Below, in pieces: positions 61,529-64,000 of a stretch of DNA of 64,000 bases. The notes under the pieces were generated by a model, which was not told the DNA's origin, did no database searches, and saw only the letters and a program-made list of their open reading frames with translations. The stretch comes from Bacteroidota bacterium (lineage in GTDB: Bacteria > Bacteroidota > Bacteroidia > Chitinophagales > Saprospiraceae). Both the position numbers and the translations under genes were made by a program. How positions within the stretch are numbered: position 1 is the stretch's first letter; each line of letters starts with the position of its first letter. The stretch is taken from positions 1-64,000 of the forward strand of contig JAAEZH010000024.1 of the NCBI GenBank assembly GCA_018222965.1, read 5' to 3'.

Positions 61529-63379
61529 ATGAAAAAAAATCTATTAGCCTTACTGTTGGTTTTTTCTGCCCTATCTCTGTATAGTCAGGATTTTACCTTC
61601 ACAGAAATTGAATTGCCGGATAATCAGATATACGGCTCCTATCAAGCGACCTACAACGACCTGGCCTATGTAGCGCTCACAGATAATATTTTCTTTGAGT
61701 CAACGCTCTATACCTTCGACGGAGACCAATTTACCGAGATTCCCAATCCGGATGGATTTACCCTGGGTTACTTCCTGAATGAGCATGAGGGTATTCTGTA
61801 TTTTTCTTACTTCGACGAAGTATTCAATTCGCATCTATTTAAACTGGATGGTACCACTCTGATACAAATAGACATTGATGTATCCAATCAGTATGTGACA
61901 AATTTTGCCTTTGTATTGGATGACGATTTGTATTTCAATTATATTGATTTCCTGACCTTCAATAATACCTTAAAGAAACTTGAAGGCAATTCGGTCGTTG
62001 ATGTCGATTTACCTGCAAATGTTACCTATGGAGAAAGCCTGGGCAATTTAGATGGATTGGCATACCTCACGCTCAACGACATCAATTTCAACAACCTCAT
62101 GTATGCTTTTGATGGAACAACCTTTACGCAGGTAAATACACCTGCCGGTTTTCCTTTCTATTTCAACCTGACAGCTACGGAGGATGCCTTATATATTGGT
62201 TTCTATGATGCAGGCTTCAACCTTAGCTTGTTTATATTCGATGGCACCGATTTCACACAGGTCCCCTCCCCTCCTAATAACGTTCAACTCCAGGGCTTTG
62301 AAGGGGAATTAGACGGATTCTTATACTTTTCCTTCTTCGATAATGTTACTTTCTTCAATGCTTTGTATCGGCTGGATGGGACGAGTTGGACGGAAATAAC
62401 CATTCCTCCCGGGTATTTGTATAATTACACCCCAAGTGTCACAGAATCAGCGTTTTACAGCAATCTGGCGCAGGATCTCACTTTCGTAAACACCCTTGGA
62501 GTATTCAATGGAATAGATTATACCCTCATTCCGACCCCTGTAAACCTAAACTACAACAACTTCGTATCTGAATATGACATTGGATTCCTCGTGAGTTATT
62601 TTGATCAAAATTTCAATTTTGACCTGCAGTTTTACGATGGTATTGATCTTATGACCGTTCCTCCCCCGGAACCGGGATTTAATTTTCAAACGCTTGGTTT
62701 TGAATTAGATGACCTCTTATACCTGGTTTATATTGATCTGAATTTCAACCAGCGCCTCTATCGGCTTGGAGAGCCTAATGTAGCCCCAACTGCAGCTGAT
62801 AATTCGGTTACGACGCTCAAGGAAATGCCCTATATGTTTCTGGAAGAGGATTTCAACTTCGCAGATCTGAATATGAATGATACGCTGGCTGCCATACAAG
62901 TTGTGTCTTTACCCGATAGTGGCTACGTACACCTGAATGGCGGGAATGTACCTCCCGGCTATATTATCTATGGAGATGATATTGAACTACTTACCTATAT
63001 CCCATCCAATGGCGGATTGGGTTGGCCTTATACCAGTTTCCAGTTTAAAGTGTCTGATGGGGAAGTATTTAGTGATGAGGTGTACACCATGTATATTAAT
63101 GTTACCACTTCACTTTCAACGCAAGAGAATCTGCTGGCACAGAATCTGCTGGTTTACCCAAATCCGACCGACGGCCCATTCACCCTTAGCCTGACTGATT
63201 ACAATCAAACCGAAGATTTGACAGTTCGAATCTTTAATCCTGTCGGACAGCTTATTCAAATGCGTTCTATTTCAAATTCAGAAACCACCTTTGATTTAAG
63301 CCATTTGCCGAAAGGCTTATACTTTGTAGAAGTTCATAATGGAAACTCAAGGGCTGTTGAGCGGCTTTTAGTAAAATAA
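61529..63379 (+). CDS. T9SS cargo with nine-repeat beta-propeller-like region
   Basis: 616 residues. Signal peptide ends near Leu-Tyr-Ser-Gln (about 19). Residues about 21-410 comprise nine imperfect repeats of 42-46 residues of the form FTxIPxPxGF, a loop, LYFSYFD, then FN..LYxFDGT (for example FTEIPNPDGF with HLFKLDGTT; FTQVNTPAGF with LFIFDGTD). They are rich in Phe, Tyr, Asp and Asn and fit a Kelch-like propeller. A cadherin-like domain follows (about 420-535, with APTAADNSV and FQFKVSDGEVFSD). The end is a T9SS type A sorting domain (LLVYPNPTDGPFTLSL ... HLPKGLYFVEVHNG). Likely secreted or surface-bound; binding partner unknown. Confidence 0.9.
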   Translation: MKKNLLALLLVFSALSLYSQDFTFTEIELPDNQIYGSYQATYNDLAYVALTDNIFFESTLYTFDGDQFTEIPNPDGFTLGYFLNEHEGILYFSYFDEVFNSHLFKLDGTTLIQIDIDVSNQYVTNFAFVLDDDLYFNYIDFLTFNNTLKKLEGNSVVDVDLPANVTYGESLGNLDGLAYLTLNDINFNNLMYAFDGTTFTQVNTPAGFPFYFNLTATEDALYIGFYDAGFNLSLFIFDGTDFTQVPSPPNNVQLQGFEGELDGFLYFSFFDNVTFFNALYRLDGTSWTEITIPPGYLYNYTPSVTESAFYSNLAQDLTFVNTLGVFNGIDYTLIPTPVNLNYNNFVSEYDIGFLVSYFDQNFNFDLQFYDGIDLMTVPPPEPGFNFQTLGFELDDLLYLVYIDLNFNQRLYRLGEPNVAPTAADNSVTTLKEMPYMFLEEDFNFADLNMNDTLAAIQVVSLPDSGYVHLNGGNVPPGYIIYGDDIELLTYIPSNGGLGWPYTSFQFKVSDGEVFSDEVYTMYINVTTSLSTQENLLAQNLLVYPNPTDGPFTLSLTDYNQTEDLTVRIFNPVGQLIQMRSISNSETTFDLSHLPKGLYFVEVHNGNSRAVERLLVK

Positions 63380-63403
63380 CTTTGTCCGACTTTCGTCGAA
63401 AAG

Positions 63404-63440
63404 ATCCCGCATGTCCCTCAAGTGGACATGCGGGATTTTC
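63404..63440. terminator. terminator between convergent genes
   Basis: ATCCCGCATGTCC (63404-63416) pairs perfectly with GGACATGCGGGAT (63424-63436), 7-base loop CTCAAGT, followed on the plus strand by TTTTC; on the minus strand it is followed by CTTTTCG. It can serve both the T9SS gene and the GNAT gene. Confidence 0.88.
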
Positions 63441-64000
63441 TTATAAATACATCTCCATTACAATATCACTTCGCTTGTAGTCTGAATTGGGATTGTTCCT
63501 GACTACTTCTCTGAATCCCAACCTTTTGTATAGATTAAGCGCCGTTTGAAGTCGCCGATTGGATTCCAAAAACAAGCGCCGGGCTCCGGCTCTTTTTGCA
63601 GCATCGATACAGCGCAGGCCCAGGCGTTTTCCAATGCCATATCCCTGGTATCTTGTATCCACACCCATTTTTGCCAATTCGTATACTCCCTCCTCTTTTT
63701 TTATCAAAGCGGAAGTGCCAACAATACGATCATTTATACGGGCGAAAAAGATCATCCCTCCTTTATCCAGAATGTACTTTTGATGTTCCTCCAAAATTTT
63801 TCGGTCGATATCCTCGATCTCAAAATACGCCTCAATCCAGCTGTAATTGATCCTTGGAAAATCAGGTCCGTATGCCGGGTCGTAATCTATGATCTCAACA
63901 GATGCGCCCAGACGTTCTTTTCTGCGTTTGGCAACTCGTGAGGAAAAGGATTTTTCCTGAAGCAGACTTTCAAGTTTGTCGAGATTGCCAACCAGGTTTT
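63441..64000 (-). CDS. GNAT family N-acetyltransferase, 5' end outside the window
   Basis: The frame is open from the stop at 63441 to the right edge, giving at least 186 residues. The acetyl-CoA site RYQGYGIGKRLG (Q/R-x-x-G-x-G/A) and VDT strand before it, and RLFLESNRRLQTALNLYKRLGF after it, define GNAT. Residues upstream of the fold, rich in Lys/Arg/Leu (KLESLLQEKSFSSRVAKRRK), are longer than a plain GNAT needs and could be the end of a MarR-like or other N-terminal domain; this is inference. A TTG at 63794 is not the real start. Confidence 0.8.
   Translation of the reverse strand, partial: NLVGNLDKLESLLQEKSFSSRVAKRRKERLGASVEIIDYDPAYGPDFPRINYSWIEAYFEIEDIDRKILEEHQKYILDKGGMIFFARINDRIVGTSALIKKEEGVYELAKMGVDTRYQGYGIGKRLGLRCIDAAKRAGARRLFLESNRRLQTALNLYKRLGFREVVRNNPNSDYKRSDIVMEMYL

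Overview
The window is chromosomal DNA of a member of the Bacteroidota, most likely a marine or aquatic Saprospiria-type lineage; the phylum is well supported, anything narrower is a guess. Signs of the phylum are two proteins with type IX secretion (T9SS) C-terminal sorting domains (35990-36787, 61529-63379), a PorT-like protein next to ubiE, a GldM-C-like fragment, a parA-parB-DUF5683 block, GIN-domain and DUF6090 proteins, near absence of Shine-Dalgarno sites, and repeated -7 boxes of the form TAnnTTTG. GC looks intermediate (roughly mid-40s by eye). No rRNA, tRNA, IS element, prophage or CRISPR array was seen; this is mostly ordinary core and lineage-specific chromosome with unusual small repeats in its spacers.

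Layout. 1-8 kb: small accessory genes (SRPBCC, secreted alpha/beta hydrolase, DUF1801, a kinase-like protein, SGNH lipoprotein, aldo/keto reductase, a split GldM-C-like protein, PhnA). 8-10 kb: an overlapping AAA ATPase/VWA pair on the minus strand. 10-16.4 kb: pyrR-pyrB, a 1027-residue secreted coiled-coil protein and a thioredoxin-like protein. 16.4-22.5 kb: hairpin element, SDR, mrp-nifU-like-pyrF, a DnaQ/UvrC-type nuclease fusion and a NamZ-like muramidase. 22.7-30.7 kb: HhH plus beta-barrel protein, a regulatory leader before type II glutamine synthetase, coaD, HAD phosphatase, pruA and a TauE/SafE permease. 30.7-33.9 kb: hydrolase-parA-parB-DUF5683 on the minus strand. 34-39.8 kb: envelope and secreted proteins. 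40-49.5 kb: translation and housekeeping genes (mnmA, rimM, rluE-like, ychF, udk, ubiE-porT) with a decayed DUF481 paralogue and an 88-bp tandem repeat. 49.8-58.2 kb: gyrA, TPR protein, TRAP transporter, radical SAM protein. 58.3-64 kb: cupin/JmjC protein, two small membrane proteins, a 720-bp gene-free stretch, a nine-repeat T9SS cargo and a GNAT running off the edge.

Working links: pyrR/pyrB/pyrF and udk serve pyrimidine supply; glutamine synthetase and pruA serve glutamine/proline-glutamate metabolism; mrp and the NifU-like protein serve Fe-S cluster delivery; porT belongs to the secretion machinery that should export the two sorting-domain proteins.

The most noteworthy observations are (i) a dispersed near-palindrome GGCTTTCGCCGAAAGGC found perfectly three times and in many near copies, inside genes and between them; (ii) a leader before glutamine synthetase with a 15-codon ORF followed by an 11-bp terminator hairpin; (iii) a secreted protein with about 800 residues of 11-residue-periodic coiled coil; (iv) repeat-mediated decay of a DUF481 paralogue; and (v) several families of 7-9 bp tandem repeats and a nested-hairpin element in spacers.
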